A DNA stretch of 64,000 nt from Nitrososphaera sp. (GCA_029263715.1 JAJUFP010000008.1:1-64000), one strand, 5' to 3'; counted from the stretch's first letter, positions 50,894 to 60,271 are shown. Program-made: numbers and translations. The notes: a model not told the origin generated them from the letters alone.

Positions 50894-51547
50894 TTAGGAT
50901 TTGTCCTGTACCCCCCGCGAGGTGATGGTAAATTCAGCCGCCGGGCCCGGCGGTTTTACAAGCCAGGCGCGGAAACTGGAGATGGCCGGATCAAGTATCT
51001 CCAGCCTTAGCTTTACGTGCGAGCTGATGGACACGGTATTTCCAAGGTACTCGCGTTGCCTTGTTTCCTGCTCTGAAGGGATGCTGCGTACCATGTTGGT
51101 CACCACCACTGCGCAGTCGGAATTTATAGCAAAAAGTGCCAGCTCGTGGAGGTAGCTCATCACCGCAAGATGCCGGCCCGGCCCGGTAAACTCGTTTGAG
51201 AAGTTAAAAGTCAGGCTGTCCACCACCACAAGCCGCGCATCGACATCCTGCATCTTTTTTATCGCGTTCAGCTGGTCCTGCACGGTCATGGTGCGGATAA
51301 ACACTATCTTTTCCAGCACACTTTCAGATCCTGCTATCTCTGATATGCGCTCCGGCCTGAAGGTTCCAGCCGTGTCCACAAAGACAACCTGGCCGCCGCC
51401 ATTTACGCAGTTGACGGCAAGGGAAAAGCAAAGCTGTGATTTTCCAGAGCCGCTGGGCCCGTATATGTCGGTGACAAGGCCTGTCCGTATGCCGCCTCCA
51501 AGCAGTGCGTCGATGGACTTTGAACCCGTAGAGATGGTTGACTGCAT
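50894..51547 (-). CDS. RadB-like RecA-superfamily ATPase
   Basis: A 217-aa single-core RecA-fold protein. Walker A is YGPSGSGKSQLCF, Walker B is ARLVVVDSLTFNFS, and there are loops typical of RadB/Rad51 paralogues (VTDIYGPSG, VVVTNMVRSIPSE). It lacks the N-terminal helix-hairpin-helix domain of RadA. A recombination or repair role is likely. It lies upstream of the GT2-GtrA gene on the same strand. Confidence 0.88.
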   Translation of the reverse strand: MQSTISTGSKSIDALLGGGIRTGLVTDIYGPSGSGKSQLCFSLAVNCVNGGGQVVFVDTAGTFRPERISEIAGSESVLEKIVFIRTMTVQDQLNAIKKMQDVDARLVVVDSLTFNFSNEFTGPGRHLAVMSYLHELALFAINSDCAVVVTNMVRSIPSEQETRQREYLGNTVSISSHVKLRLEILDPAISSFRAWLVKPPGPAAEFTITSRGVQDKS

Positions 51548-51656
51548 CAGCGGACTGGGATCTATTGCTTTTCTGCTTTTTATGAGTTAACCCGGCTTCC
51601 AAGGCAACCTTTTTATTCGAGCCAAGATTTTTCAACTGGCAAAGTGATTAGTTAAC

Positions 51657-51908
51657 GTGTCTTCACCGTCACAGCAACAACCGAAACGACCGCTTTCCAT
51701 ATTGCAACGTTCCATAAACAAGAAGGTTGCAGTGAGGCTCAAAAGCGAGATCGAATACAAAGGAAGAATGAACAACGTGGATTCGTACATGAACCTGATA
51801 CTGACCGACGCAGAGGAATTCAACGGCAACGACGTCCTGGCCAACTACGGCAAGGTAGTCATCAGAGGCAACAACGTCCTGTTCATCAAACTGGAAAAAG
51901 ACATTTAG
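51657..51908 (+). CDS. Sm-like (Lsm) RNA-binding protein
   Basis: An 83-aa Lsm protein. Sm1 motif is [20 protein letters not shown] then [13 protein letters not shown]; Sm2 is [11 protein letters not shown] (RGxNV). Archaeal Lsm rings bind U-rich RNA. It starts at GTG, about 30 nt after AGTTAACG, and ends 16 nt before metK. Confidence 0.95.
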   Translation: MSSPSQQQPKRPLSILQRSINKKVAVRLKSEIEYKGRMNNVDSYMNLILTDAEEFNGNDVLANYGKVVIRGNNVLFIKLEKDI

Positions 51909-51924
51909 CTTGGGCGGCAACGAC

Positions 51925-53070
51925 ATGGTCAAACGTTGGCTTTTTACATCTGAAAGCGTGACGGAAGGTCACCCCGACAAGGTTTGCGATCAGATCTCTG
52001 ATGCTCTGCTAGACGAGTTCCTGCGGCAGGATCCCGATTCCCGCGTTGCGGCTGAATCGATGACCACCACGGGAATAGTGTTTGTGGCCGGCGAGGTAAC
52101 CTCCAAGGGTCATGTGGACGTCCAAAAAGTCGTCCGAGACACTATTAGAGACATCGGCTACGACAGGGCAGAATACGGCTTTGACTGCGATTCCTGCTCT
52201 GTGCTTGCGGCACTGCATGAGCAAAGCCCGGACATATCCATGGGCGTCACGGCTACAGAGAACAAGGAGCAGGGAGCCGGCGACCAGGGCCTGATGTTTG
52301 GATATGCCACCAAAGAAACGCCGCAGCTGATGCCGCTTCCCATAACCATGGCCCACCAGATCTCCATGAAGCTGGCGCAGGCCAGAAAGCGAAAAGAGCT
52401 GGACTGGCTGAGGCCGGACGGCAAGTCCCAGGTCTCCGTACTGTACGAGGACGGCATTCCAAAACGCATCGACACGGTCGTGGTTTCCACGCAGCACTCA
52501 CCGGACATCAGCATGAGCCAGCTGCGCGAGGAAGTGATAAGCAAGATAATCAAGCCGGTATGCGGCGACTGGATCAACGGCGGCACCAGGTACCTGGTCA
52601 ACCCCACCGGCAGGTTCGTCATAGGCGGCCCGCCCGGCGATACTGGCCTTACTGGAAGGAAGATCATTGCCGACACCTACGGCGGCATGGGAAGGCATGG
52701 CGGCGGCGCATTTTCCGGCAAGGACCCGTCTAAGGTAGACAGGTCTGCCTGTTACATGGCAAGGTATGTGGCCAAGAACATCGTTGCCGCAGAACTGGCA
52801 GACAAGTGCGAGGTCCAGGTGGCCTACGCCATCGGCGTTGCAGAGCCTGTCTCCATCATGATAGACACCTTTGGGACTGGCAAGATCCCAGAAGAAGAGA
52901 TCGAGGCCAAGGTAAGGAAGGTCTTTGACATGCGGCCGGCCGGCATCATCAAGACGCTGGACCTCAAACGCCCCATCTACCGCAAGACTGCGGCATACGG
53001 CCACTTTGGCAGAGACGAGCCGGGCTTTAGCTGGGAAAAGACAGACAAGGCCGACCTGCTGAGGGCCTGA
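51925..53070 (+). CDS. metK: S-adenosylmethionine synthase, bacterial type
   Basis: A 381-aa MetK of the bacterial/eukaryal family, not the divergent archaeal type. Signatures are [32 protein letters not shown], the P-loop [19 protein letters not shown], and [15 protein letters not shown]. It makes SAM from Met and ATP as a tetramer. ATG 51925 matches family starts; the TTG five codons earlier does not. A 17-bp repeat begins at the last base of the stop codon. Confidence 0.96.
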   Translation: MVKRWLFTSESVTEGHPDKVCDQISDALLDEFLRQDPDSRVAAESMTTTGIVFVAGEVTSKGHVDVQKVVRDTIRDIGYDRAEYGFDCDSCSVLAALHEQSPDISMGVTATENKEQGAGDQGLMFGYATKETPQLMPLPITMAHQISMKLAQARKRKELDWLRPDGKSQVSVLYEDGIPKRIDTVVVSTQHSPDISMSQLREEVISKIIKPVCGDWINGGTRYLVNPTGRFVIGGPPGDTGLTGRKIIADTYGGMGRHGGGAFSGKDPSKVDRSACYMARYVAKNIVAAELADKCEVQVAYAIGVAEPVSIMIDTFGTGKIPEEEIEAKVRKVFDMRPAGIIKTLDLKRPIYRKTAAYGHFGRDEPGFSWEKTDKADLLRA

Positions 53071-53086
53071 TATAACATAAAATACC
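53070..53086. repeat. 17-bp direct repeat, left copy
   Basis: ATATAACATAAAATACC starts with the A of the metK TGA stop. The identical 17-mer recurs at 55429-55445, just upstream of the SDR gene. The interval holds only accessory genes, as expected for an insertion with a target or att duplication. Confidence 0.75.
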
Positions 53087-53318
53087 TCGACGACAGCCAA
53101 GGTTGTATTCGCACTCAAACATACCTTTACTGATAACCTTGGACTGACAGCAACAGGTGAAACAAGAACACAAGCAGCAGCCCGCATCTGTCTATGATAC
53201 GAGCGATGAAAATCCTGCAAAGGAGGATCGAAACGAAACTGTCTGTGACGGCCTTCTGCCTAGCGTGGCGGCCCTCTTTGTCGGGCTGTCAGATTCAAAC
53301 AGGCGCGCAATCACCGAA

Positions 53319-53594
53319 CTAATCCTTCCCATAGATCCCTTTGTGATCATCGATATCGAGTATTTCTATCAGATGTTGTTCATCATATACATTGTAACTG
53401 ACTCGAAACGAACGGTCAAGCTCCGCCACAAAACAATTCACTTTTCTGCCTTTCTTAAACTGGCCTATCTTTCTGGGATTGTCAGAAGATTCAAAATCTC
53501 TTAACAGTTGAATGTATCGTTTCTTGTTGGGCTGGGATAGCTTTTTGAAGATTTTTCGGATATCTGGCGGTTCCTCTATTTCCCAATTTGACAA
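53319..53594 (-). CDS. RelE-family toxin
   Basis: A 91-aa RelE-fold protein: DIRKIFKKLSQPNKKRYIQL, then NPRKIGQFKKGRKVNCFVAE and FRVSYNVYDEQHLIEILDID. It is the second such module in the window and resembles archaeal RelE more than the one at 21304. TTG 53594 starts 9 nt after the antitoxin stop. It is inside the region bounded by the 17-bp repeats. Confidence 0.82.
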   Translation of the reverse strand: MSNWEIEEPPDIRKIFKKLSQPNKKRYIQLLRDFESSDNPRKIGQFKKGRKVNCFVAELDRSFRVSYNVYDEQHLIEILDIDDHKGIYGKD

Positions 53595-53603
53595 TCAGTT
53601 TCA

Positions 53604-53753
53604 TCACGTATCTTCTTCGAGGGATTTTATGTATTCTGAAACACTCTTGAACCTTCTGGACTTTCCAGCGGCTATGTCGGCCTTGTTTTTCAAGACTCGC
53701 TCTTCCTCTTCTGGCGTCATTTTGGCGACTCGTTTTTGCCGTGCTGCAGCCAC
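53604..53753 (-). CDS. RelB-like antitoxin (49 aa)
   Basis: The product from GTG 53753 is basic then acidic: MAAARQKRVAKMTPEEEERV, ending FKSVSEYIKSLEEDT. It lies directly before the RelE-like toxin, the normal order. A TATA-like CTTTTTATTC is about 30 nt upstream. Confidence 0.75.
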   Translation of the reverse strand: MAAARQKRVAKMTPEEEERVLKNKADIAAGKSRRFKSVSEYIKSLEEDT

Positions 53754-53930
53754 GATTAGACTTGCATTGTTTTGAATAAAAAGGTTTGCGGGAATGATTC
53801 ACACTCGAATTTCGGCACTGATTCCGAGATTTTGTCGCTTTTAGATTCCGAAGTTTCTTCCTTTCTGGGAGATCGACAAATTGTCGCCATTAGTTTCTTT
53901 TGTAAACTGTTTCGGTCTAAAACTTCTCTC

Positions 53931-53961
53931 GTATATGTATCTAATCACTAGATACATATAC
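53931..53961. repeat. Perfect 13-bp inverted repeat
   Basis: GTATATGTATCTA and TAGATACATATAC flank a 5-nt loop ATCAC. It lies downstream of the gene at 53985 and about 180 nt upstream of the antitoxin start, both on the minus strand. It could be an operator, a terminator hairpin or a recombination site; the A/T-rich arms resemble paired TATA boxes. Confidence 0.7.
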
Positions 53962-53984
53962 AAGAATATCGATGCCGTACTATT

Positions 53985-54299
53985 TCATTTCTCAAACCAG
54001 ACAGGCTTGTAAGGTTCTGGAGTGCCATACGACATGATTTCACCCTTGACTTGTCGAAGGATACCTCTTACCCGTTCAAGGCCCTCTATCTTTGTCCTAA
54101 GCAATTCGTTATCCGTATCCCTTCGATTCTGATCGTCCTTCTTTTCCAACCTGGCTATCATCTGGTCCAGTATCCCCAAGTCCCGGGGAGCTGTCCTAAT
54201 GGCGTCAATCTCTTTTTCCAGAATCCTCCTGGTTATCGGGTCTAGATGGTCTCCACTACCACTACCGCCGCTAATGTCCAGTATGCGCTGATGGTCCAA
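53985..54299 (-). CDS. Hypothetical coiled-coil protein
   Basis: A 104-aa helical protein from TTG 54299: DPITRRILEKEIDAIRTAPR and LLRTKIEGLERVRGILRQVK have heptad-like spacing. The reading upstream stays helical (VIEDRIRDAI) to an in-frame stop but offers no standard start, so the 5' end may be damaged. No domain recognised. Within the repeat-bounded region. Confidence 0.55.
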   Translation of the reverse strand: MDHQRILDISGGSGSGDHLDPITRRILEKEIDAIRTAPRDLGILDQMIARLEKKDDQNRRDTDNELLRTKIEGLERVRGILRQVKGEIMSYGTPEPYKPVWFEK

Positions 54300-54437
54300 G
54301 ATGGCATCCCTTATCCTGTCCTCGATGACTTAATGCAAGTATACCCGGCAATCCCGGATGACAGGAAGGGAACTAAGGGAAAAGGGAGGGTGTATTGTAT
54401 TTTTTCTTTACAACCAGTGTCAAGGAGTATGATTTGG

Positions 54438-54887
54438 TTATACAACAGTAATTTCTGAAACAAGAACCGCTGACAAAGGCTCGACTTCATCTCCTATGAA
54501 CGTGAGTGTGAACGCCCTTACCTCAAAGACCGTTGCAGCTGTCGCATCATCAGGGATAGTCCATGATGTGCCAAAACTGAACATATCATTAGGGCTTACC
54601 TCAGTACTCTGCCATGCGAGATAGATTGTTGTGCCATCCTTATCTCTTACTTCGACAAGTACCCTCAATGTTTTGTCTTCATCAAGATAGATGTCATTAC
54701 GAACAGATTCATGAATAACAATCTGTTGTCCTGCTGCGGCTTCTCTTATTATCTTACCTTGCACGTCTGAAAAAGTAGGTACCGATACATCTAGTGATGG
54801 GTAAGATGGAAACTGACCATGAGCATGTTGTAAAAATCCACTTACCAACACAATTGTGGCAAATATTGGTAGCAAAGATAACTGCAA
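54438..54887 (-). CDS. Secreted protein of unknown function
   Basis: A 149-aa protein with a signal peptide (SLLPIFATIVLVSGFLQHAH, cleavage near AHG) and an all-beta mature part (KTLRVLVEVRDKDGTTIYLA, then SFGTSWTIPDDATAATVFEV), like Ig-like or surface adhesion domains in archaea. TTG 54887 or 54875 are the starts in range. No family named. It lies inside the repeat-bounded segment. Confidence 0.65.
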   Translation of the reverse strand: MQLSLLPIFATIVLVSGFLQHAHGQFPSYPSLDVSVPTFSDVQGKIIREAAAGQQIVIHESVRNDIYLDEDKTLRVLVEVRDKDGTTIYLAWQSTEVSPNDMFSFGTSWTIPDDATAATVFEVRAFTLTFIGDEVEPLSAVLVSEITVV

Positions 54888-55022
54888 TTACTATTTTATT
54901 GACGTCTAGTTCGGGCTTTAACCTTTCTGTAATTTTATTTTCCTTTTGAAAATGGTTATCCCTTTGTTCTGCCATTCAATCCCTATTCAGTAATCCCGCC
55001 GGGTGACTTGTCTTTCAATCCT

Positions 55023-55211
55023 TCATACTACGGGTTTTGAAAAGTATAAAGCTGGCAGTCCTTGAATCCATTGTGTGCTGGTTTCACGCCTTGAAACAAG
55101 TGATTTTACAAGTTGATTAGTGCCTGACCAAACTAAATAACCCCCTCCGTAATCAGCTACGGCCAGTGCCGGGTCTCTATTCTGGACAATAATGAAAAAC
55201 ACTAGACCCAA
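55023..55211 (-). CDS. Short ORF, possible gene fragment
   Basis: A 62-codon minus-strand frame reads QNRDPALAVADYGGGYLVWS then RRETSTQWIQGLPALYFSKP. The middle looks protein-like, but there is no RBS, TATA box or known family. It may be the end of a larger lost gene in the inserted region. Confidence 0.3.
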   Translation of the reverse strand: MGLVFFIIVQNRDPALAVADYGGGYLVWSGTNQLVKSLVSRRETSTQWIQGLPALYFSKPVV

Positions 55212-55467
55212 ACTTGCCGCCTTTCAAAAGATATATTCCCTAACACCGTGTGGGAGAAGGAGGAGTTTTTCAGCCAACAAACTTGGCAAAATTCAACCAG
55301 TGGACTGGATGAACAATCCTTCATATGGTTCCTGTAACTCGACTGAACAGTCCTTTATATCCATCTTGTCAGTCATTGGATAGTCCTTGACTCTTTTTGA
55401 ACATAACATAACGTCCTTCAGTATTAATATATAACATAAAATACCGTTGCTTCGCTACCCATAACAA
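55212..55467. other. Gap with the SDR promoter and right repeat
   Basis: Together with 54888-55022 this is mostly non-coding. It ends with TTAATATATAACAT, a strong TATA region that includes the right 17-bp repeat, about 30 nt before the SDR start. I see no gene or RNA in the rest. Confidence 0.45.
55429..55445. repeat. 17-bp direct repeat, right copy
   Basis: ATATAACATAAAATACC, identical to 53070-53086, ends 22 nt before the SDR start and forms part of its probable promoter. It marks the right edge of the possible insertion. Confidence 0.75.
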
Positions 55468-56211
55468 TTGCTTAAAAGCAAAGTAGCACTGGTGACTGGT
55501 TCCGCAAAAGGGATCGGCTTTGAAATAGCCCGCGAGTTTGCTTTGCGGGCAGCCAAAGTCATCATCTGTTCAAGGAGACTGAAGGACGCGCAAGCGTCGG
55601 CAGCTCGCATACCAAACGCGGACGCGGCAGAACTGGACATTACTGACGATTCCTCCGTTGAAAGGCTTGCAAGCAAGCTGTCTGCAGATTACGGCAGACT
55701 TGATATTTTGGTAAATAATGCCGGCTACCCCTTTGACAGAAAGATATGGTACAAGGAATTCCACAAAGTTGACGATGATGAGTTCAAAGATGTTCTTGCC
55801 GTCGACCTGAGGGGCAGTTTTAGGATAACCCGCGCCGTCATACCGCTCATGATAAAGAAGGGAGGGGTGATAATCAACGTCTCATCCACGCCGGCAGTCT
55901 CTGGCCACACGGAGGGCGCGGCGTACACCATGGCCAAGTCGGCGCTGATAGCCATGACAAAACACATTGCCCTGGAGTACGGAAAGAAAAACATCCGGGC
56001 GTACACCCTGGCCCTGGGCAACATTGCAAGCGAGGCCACATTCAACTCCATGACCCCCGCGGAAAGAAAGAAGGCCGCAAACGAGAACGCGATGAAGAGG
56101 TGGGGTAGGCCAGAAGAGGTGGCCAAAGTCGCGGCATGCATCGCTTCAGATGACTTTTCCTTTGCCACGGGAAACACGATTATAATCGATGGCGGGACGG
56201 TGCTTCTTTAG
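55468..56211 (+). CDS. Short-chain dehydrogenase/reductase
   Basis: A 247-aa classical SDR. The NAD(P) motif is VTGSAKGIGFEIA, followed by ILVNNAGYPFD, catalytic Ser in IINVSSTPAVSGH, and the Tyr-Lys pair in AAYTMAKSAL. The C-terminal DFSFATGNTIIIDGG is typical of FabG-like enzymes. The substrate is unknown. cbiD follows 2 nt later, so they are cotranscribed. Confidence 0.9.
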   Translation: MLKSKVALVTGSAKGIGFEIAREFALRAAKVIICSRRLKDAQASAARIPNADAAELDITDDSSVERLASKLSADYGRLDILVNNAGYPFDRKIWYKEFHKVDDDEFKDVLAVDLRGSFRITRAVIPLMIKKGGVIINVSSTPAVSGHTEGAAYTMAKSALIAMTKHIALEYGKKNIRAYTLALGNIASEATFNSMTPAERKKAANENAMKRWGRPEEVAKVAACIASDDFSFATGNTIIIDGGTVLL

Positions 56212-56213
56212 CC

Positions 56214-57371
56214 ATGTCCGAAGCAGACAGGGATCTAGATCTGGCAGAGCTTGAGCAGGATCTTCCTGCAGAAGTCGAGGAGAAGAAGAAAAAGGGGGCG
56301 CTCCGGACCGGCTACACTACCGGCACGACGGCTGCGGCAGCCACAAAGGCTGCGCTTCATGCCCTGATAACCGGAAAGACGGTGGAGCAGGTCACGGTAA
56401 GCCTGCCAAAGAACAGGACTGCGACTTTAAAGATCGCATGGACAAAGATCGAGAACAGCAGCGTGACGTGCGCCGCCATAAAGGACGGCGGCGACGATCC
56501 GGACGTCACAAACGGGGCCGAGATATGCTCCACGGTCTCCTTCAATGCAAATTCCGGCAGGATAAACATCGATGGCGGCAGGGGCGTCGGCAGGGTGACA
56601 AAGCCGGGGCTGGGCCTTGAGATAGGAAGGCCGGCCATCAACAGCACCCCCATGAAGATGCTGCAGCAGGCAGTCATGGAGGTTGCAGAAAAGCAGTTGC
56701 AGGACCGCGGCGTTGACGTCGTAATCTCGGTTCCAAAAGGTGAAGAGATTGCAAAAAAGACAGACAACCCCCGCCTGGGTATTTTGGGTGGCATATCCAT
56801 ACTTGGGACCACCGGAATAGTGCTTCCATACTCTACCGCATCCTTTGCTGCGGCCATCCGCCAGAGCCTTGACGTCGCCATAGCCATGGGAGCTGACACC
56901 GCCGTGCTGACCACCGGCGGCCGAAGCGAGGATTTTGCCAGGGCGCTGTTCAAGACGCTGCCGGATCATTGTTTTGTGCAGATGGGTGACTTTGCCGGCT
57001 ATTCCATAAAACAGTGCGCCAGCAAAAAGATGCGCAGGGCCATAATCGCCGGCTTTATCGGCAAGCTGACCAAGATGGCCATGGGCATCAAGCAAACCCA
57101 CGTCAAGGGCTCGCACGTCGACATGGAGTTCATGGCCCGGCTTGCTGTGCAGTGCGGCGCGCCGCAGAGCGTTGTTGATGAAATAAGGCAGGCCAACACC
57201 GCAAGGCACGCCGGCGAGATAATCGCAAGAAACAGCATCCCCGGGTTTTTTGACCTGATCTGCAAGAACGTGTACGAGCAGATGAGGCAGCATTCCGCCG
57301 GCCAGCTTGAAATACAGGTCATCATGTTTGAGTTTGACGGAAAGGTGCAGGCAAGCTACCCGCCGCAGTAG
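56214..57371 (+). CDS. cbiD: Cobalt-precorrin-5B C1-methyltransferase
   Basis: A 385-aa CbiD of the anaerobic cobalamin route, methylating C1 of the corrin ring. Motifs LRTGYTTGTTAAAATKAAL, CAAIKDGGDDPDVTNGAEI and TTGGRSEDFARALF are present. An acidic/Lys-rich extension of about 30 residues precedes the domain. It sits apart from other cob genes but is coupled to an SDR. The MtrA-like protein at 47813 may be a user of the cofactor. Confidence 0.95.
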   Translation: MSEADRDLDLAELEQDLPAEVEEKKKKGALRTGYTTGTTAAAATKAALHALITGKTVEQVTVSLPKNRTATLKIAWTKIENSSVTCAAIKDGGDDPDVTNGAEICSTVSFNANSGRINIDGGRGVGRVTKPGLGLEIGRPAINSTPMKMLQQAVMEVAEKQLQDRGVDVVISVPKGEEIAKKTDNPRLGILGGISILGTTGIVLPYSTASFAAAIRQSLDVAIAMGADTAVLTTGGRSEDFARALFKTLPDHCFVQMGDFAGYSIKQCASKKMRRAIIAGFIGKLTKMAMGIKQTHVKGSHVDMEFMARLAVQCGAPQSVVDEIRQANTARHAGEIIARNSIPGFFDLICKNVYEQMRQHSAGQLEIQVIMFEFDGKVQASYPPQ

Positions 57372-57486
57372 TCGGATGCTTTGCGGGTGTTTTTCCGACG
57401 AGTGTGTTTCTGCGCCAGTCCAGGCAGCATCGATGCCGGAGTTTGACCCCAGAAAACCTAATGCCTAGTACTGCGTATAAAGATCG

Positions 57487-57948
57487 TTGGCCAGGGCTTC
57501 CGTCTCCAAAGTGATTTACGCTCCAAAAGACAGGGTGTGGGCCCTACTGGCGGATGTGGAAGGCTGGCCCAGCTGGGCTTCTCCAAATACAAAGAACCGC
57601 GTTATCTCTCATCCGATAGTGAGCAGGGAAGGCAACGTTGTCGTTTGCGATGAATACGAGCAGGCAGGTCTCATAAGGACCAGGCACAGGGATCGCTACA
57701 CACTGTACCCGACGGAGCGTCTCGAAGAAGAAATAATTCAAGGAGACGTGGCCGGAGGCATCATCCTGACGCTGAAATCAACGCAAGAAGGAACCCTTGT
57801 TCATGTGGATGCCGATGTATTGCCAAGAAACATGTGGGCCAGGTTCCTGAGCGCCCTGCTTGGAGGAGGGGACAAGATCCTCGCACAGTTCTGGGTTGAC
57901 CTGTTCGACCAGCTTGCAGCAAAGGCAGAAGGTCAGCCTCCAAGGTAA
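57487..57948 (+). CDS. SRPBCC (polyketide cyclase-like) protein
   Basis: A 153-aa START-like ligand-binding protein: ASVSKVIYAPKDRVWALLAD with WPSWASPNT is the family opening, and the end is FWVDLFDQLAAKAEG. It resembles coenzyme Q-binding/polyketide cyclase-type proteins. TTG 57487 keeps the first strand; GTG 57511 would fit the TATA-like GTATAAAG better but shortens it. Ligand unknown. Confidence 0.8.
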   Translation: MARASVSKVIYAPKDRVWALLADVEGWPSWASPNTKNRVISHPIVSREGNVVVCDEYEQAGLIRTRHRDRYTLYPTERLEEEIIQGDVAGGIILTLKSTQEGTLVHVDADVLPRNMWARFLSALLGGGDKILAQFWVDLFDQLAAKAEGQPPR

Positions 57949-58037
57949 AATAGATTTTGCTCATCCGGCTGCAATGATTTTGCAGACGCATCTGTGGATT
58001 CTTTGTGCCAAAAGATACCGGATCCTTTAGTCTCAAA

Positions 58038-58550
58038 TTACTTTTGTTTGGCTTTTCTAAACAAATAGAACGACGCTATTGCTCCGGCAATTGCCAGTCC
58101 GCCTATGACAGAGATTCCAGACAGACTGACATACCACTGAGATCTGCGGTACAAGTCCAGTTCTTCTGAAGTCGAGAAATCACCGATGTTGGATGGAGCC
58201 TGGTCGTTTACAAGATAGTAGGTGTAGACGTTGTGATTAGCAAAGTTATTCCTGGAATCTTTTTCTAGCCATGTGTTTAGCGTTTTACTCTCTATCGCCT
58301 TATCCATCTCTGCCTTTTTCATCTCCATCCAATCTTTTCCTTTCGAGTTGTAGTATTCCTCCCATACCTGCTTTAACTCGGTTTTGGAAGGAATGCCAGA
58401 GTCGTAGCACGGTTTTTCCGGCCAGTCTTCATCCATTAGACATTCTGCTTTGGCGCTTTGAAAGTTAGCAATTAGCGTGCATACCAAGATTGCCGAAATC
58501 GTTACGGCCAATGATCTGTTAAAGGGACGGATGTCTGAATAACCAGACAC
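58038..58550 (-). CDS. Secreted protein with C-terminal membrane anchor
   Basis: A 170-aa protein: signal peptide (SLAVTISAILVCTLIANFQS, cleavage near AKA), an extracellular helical part with two Cys (AECLMDEDWPEKPCYD) and a C-terminal helix SGISVIGGLAIAGAIASFYL with a basic end. The layout resembles the protein at 11089. Family unknown. Confidence 0.7.
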   Translation of the reverse strand: MSGYSDIRPFNRSLAVTISAILVCTLIANFQSAKAECLMDEDWPEKPCYDSGIPSKTELKQVWEEYYNSKGKDWMEMKKAEMDKAIESKTLNTWLEKDSRNNFANHNVYTYYLVNDQAPSNIGDFSTSEELDLYRRSQWYVSLSGISVIGGLAIAGAIASFYLFRKAKQK

Positions 58551-58674
58551 AGTTCGTTCTTCTGGCTGTCAAATAATAAGGATTATGTCGATTTCTTGCG
58601 TACGAATTTGACGCCGTTGTTGTAGTGCATATTTTTATAACCGCAGGACAAAGCCCTAAGCCTTTGCATGTTGT

Positions 58675-59076
58675 TTGCCATGCACTGCAGACATGTTCCT
58701 ATTATATCACGCCGCTCTTTTCATAAAGTGGATGACAAAGGCATTTCCGCTGCAGTACGAAAGGGAAAAAGCAAGAAAGGCATTTGACATCCTGCTCATA
58801 ACACGGGAGCAGGAGCTGAAGCAGCTGGCCCTTGATATAGGGTACCCTGCCACAGGAAGCGACTGGCAGGAAAAGGCACTCCTATTCTGCCTTGATGTAA
58901 ACAGCTGCTACATCGACCTGTCAAGAAACGAGATGGATGACAGAGAGATCCACAAGTGCATGACCCTGATGCAGAGAATGGCCCAGGACAGGCCGCTGAT
59001 AGAGCAGCAAAAGATACAGGATCTGGCGTACAACATTGCCGAGGACTTCAAGTCGCTTTACGCAAAGCAGGACTAA
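58675..59076 (+). CDS. Hypothetical helical protein
   Basis: A 133-aa mostly helical protein: PLQYEREKARKAFDILLITR, LFCLDVNSCYIDLSRNEMDD, and IQDLAYNIAEDFKSLYAKQD. Starts are TTG 58675, ATG 58693 or ATG 58729; the last matches the start of the regular helices. A TATA-like TATTTTTATAACC lies about 40 nt before the first. No family recognised. Confidence 0.65.
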   Translation: MPCTADMFLLYHAALFIKWMTKAFPLQYEREKARKAFDILLITREQELKQLALDIGYPATGSDWQEKALLFCLDVNSCYIDLSRNEMDDREIHKCMTLMQRMAQDRPLIEQQKIQDLAYNIAEDFKSLYAKQD

Positions 59077-59177
59077 CGGGAATGTCAGTGGCTTGAATCA
59101 CTAAAACATCCTGCTTTGGGTCCGCATCTTTTTTCACACAATGCTAATAATAATTGTCATGCCAACAATATCTGGTC

Positions 59178-60263
59178 ATGACTGTTGAAAGAATTCGCCA
59201 TACCCAGAAAATCCAGTACGAAACTGTGCTAGTGATGCAGGGCGGAGGTTCCCTCGGAGCATACGAGTGCGGCGTGTTCAAGGCTCTGACAGGACACGGC
59301 ATAAAATTTGACATTGTCGCCGGCACGTCTATCGGCGCGATAAACGCTGGCATAATCGCCGGATCAAAGACAGGCCATCCGGAAAAAGACTTGGAGGATT
59401 TCTGGATGTACGTATCAGAGACCGTCACGCCGGCCGCGATGCCGGACAGCCTGCGGGCCGCCATGTCATCGTCCTTTGGAGCGCTTTACGGCAACACAAA
59501 AGTCTTTCTGCCCGTCTGGTTTGGCCTGCCAAGCCTCCCGTATGGATGGCGCCACCTTTACGACATTACTGCCCTAAAAGACACACTTGGAAAATTCATT
59601 GACTTTGCAAAACTAAACAGTGAAGATGCGCCGCGGCTCATCGCTACCTGCACCGACATAAAGAGTGGAGATGCTGTGATATTTGACAGCGTCAAGACCA
59701 AGATTGACGCGGACCATCTGACAGCCTGTGCCAGCTACCCGTTTTACGGAATTGGGTGGGTGGAAAAGGACGGAAGGCACCTCTGGGACGGCGCGCTTTT
59801 GAGCAATACGCCCCTCAGGGAGGTCATCGATTCATCGCCAAAATGCGACAAGAAGGTGTACATAGTCAACCTGTTTCCCCGTGTTCAGGAAAAACTTCCA
59901 GAAAACCTGCTGGATGTCTGGCACAGGGCCAAGGACATCATGCACACCGACAAGACGGACCACAACATCAGGATGTCAAAGGTGATCTCCAGGTACCTGA
60001 TGCTTTTGCGGGAGATGCACGACATCATAAGCAATGCGCAGCTGGACGAGGAGCTGCACGACCGGTTCATGAAAATAGAACGCGAATATCACCGGCTGGC
60101 CGAAGAGCGCGGCGCCGTAATCGAGGAGATAACCAGAATTGAAAGGAGGGAGGACCTTCCCTTCCTGTTTGAGGATGCAGACTTTTCAGCTGCCACCATA
60201 AAGAAGCTGATAAGGCAGGGAGAGGAGGACGCAGAAGCGGTCCTGGCCAACAAGACACAATAA
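59178..60263 (+). CDS. Patatin-like phospholipase
   Basis: A 361-aa serine lipase of the patatin fold. It has the oxyanion motif QGGGSLGAYECGV, the nucleophile elbow VAGTSIGAINAG and the catalytic Asp in LWDGALLSNTP. A C-terminal helical region (about 270-361) is unassigned. ATG 59178 is about 33 nt after CTAATAATAA. It may act on membrane lipids; archaeal lipids are ether-linked, so the substrate is unclear. Confidence 0.9.
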   Translation: MTVERIRHTQKIQYETVLVMQGGGSLGAYECGVFKALTGHGIKFDIVAGTSIGAINAGIIAGSKTGHPEKDLEDFWMYVSETVTPAAMPDSLRAAMSSSFGALYGNTKVFLPVWFGLPSLPYGWRHLYDITALKDTLGKFIDFAKLNSEDAPRLIATCTDIKSGDAVIFDSVKTKIDADHLTACASYPFYGIGWVEKDGRHLWDGALLSNTPLREVIDSSPKCDKKVYIVNLFPRVQEKLPENLLDVWHRAKDIMHTDKTDHNIRMSKVISRYLMLLREMHDIISNAQLDEELHDRFMKIEREYHRLAEERGAVIEEITRIERREDLPFLFEDADFSAATIKKLIRQGEEDAEAVLANKTQ

Positions 60264-60271
60264 CAGGCAGA

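Noticed and set aside
53157-53504. 115-codon plus-strand ORF after metK
   Set aside because: Its second half is the antisense of the RelE-like toxin gene. The first 50 residues look somewhat coding and might be a truncated gene, but that is not enough to call it.
53756-53890. 44-codon minus-strand ORF upstream of the second antitoxin
   Set aside because: Ser/Glu/Lys-rich with no family; likely untranslated leader of the toxin-antitoxin operon.
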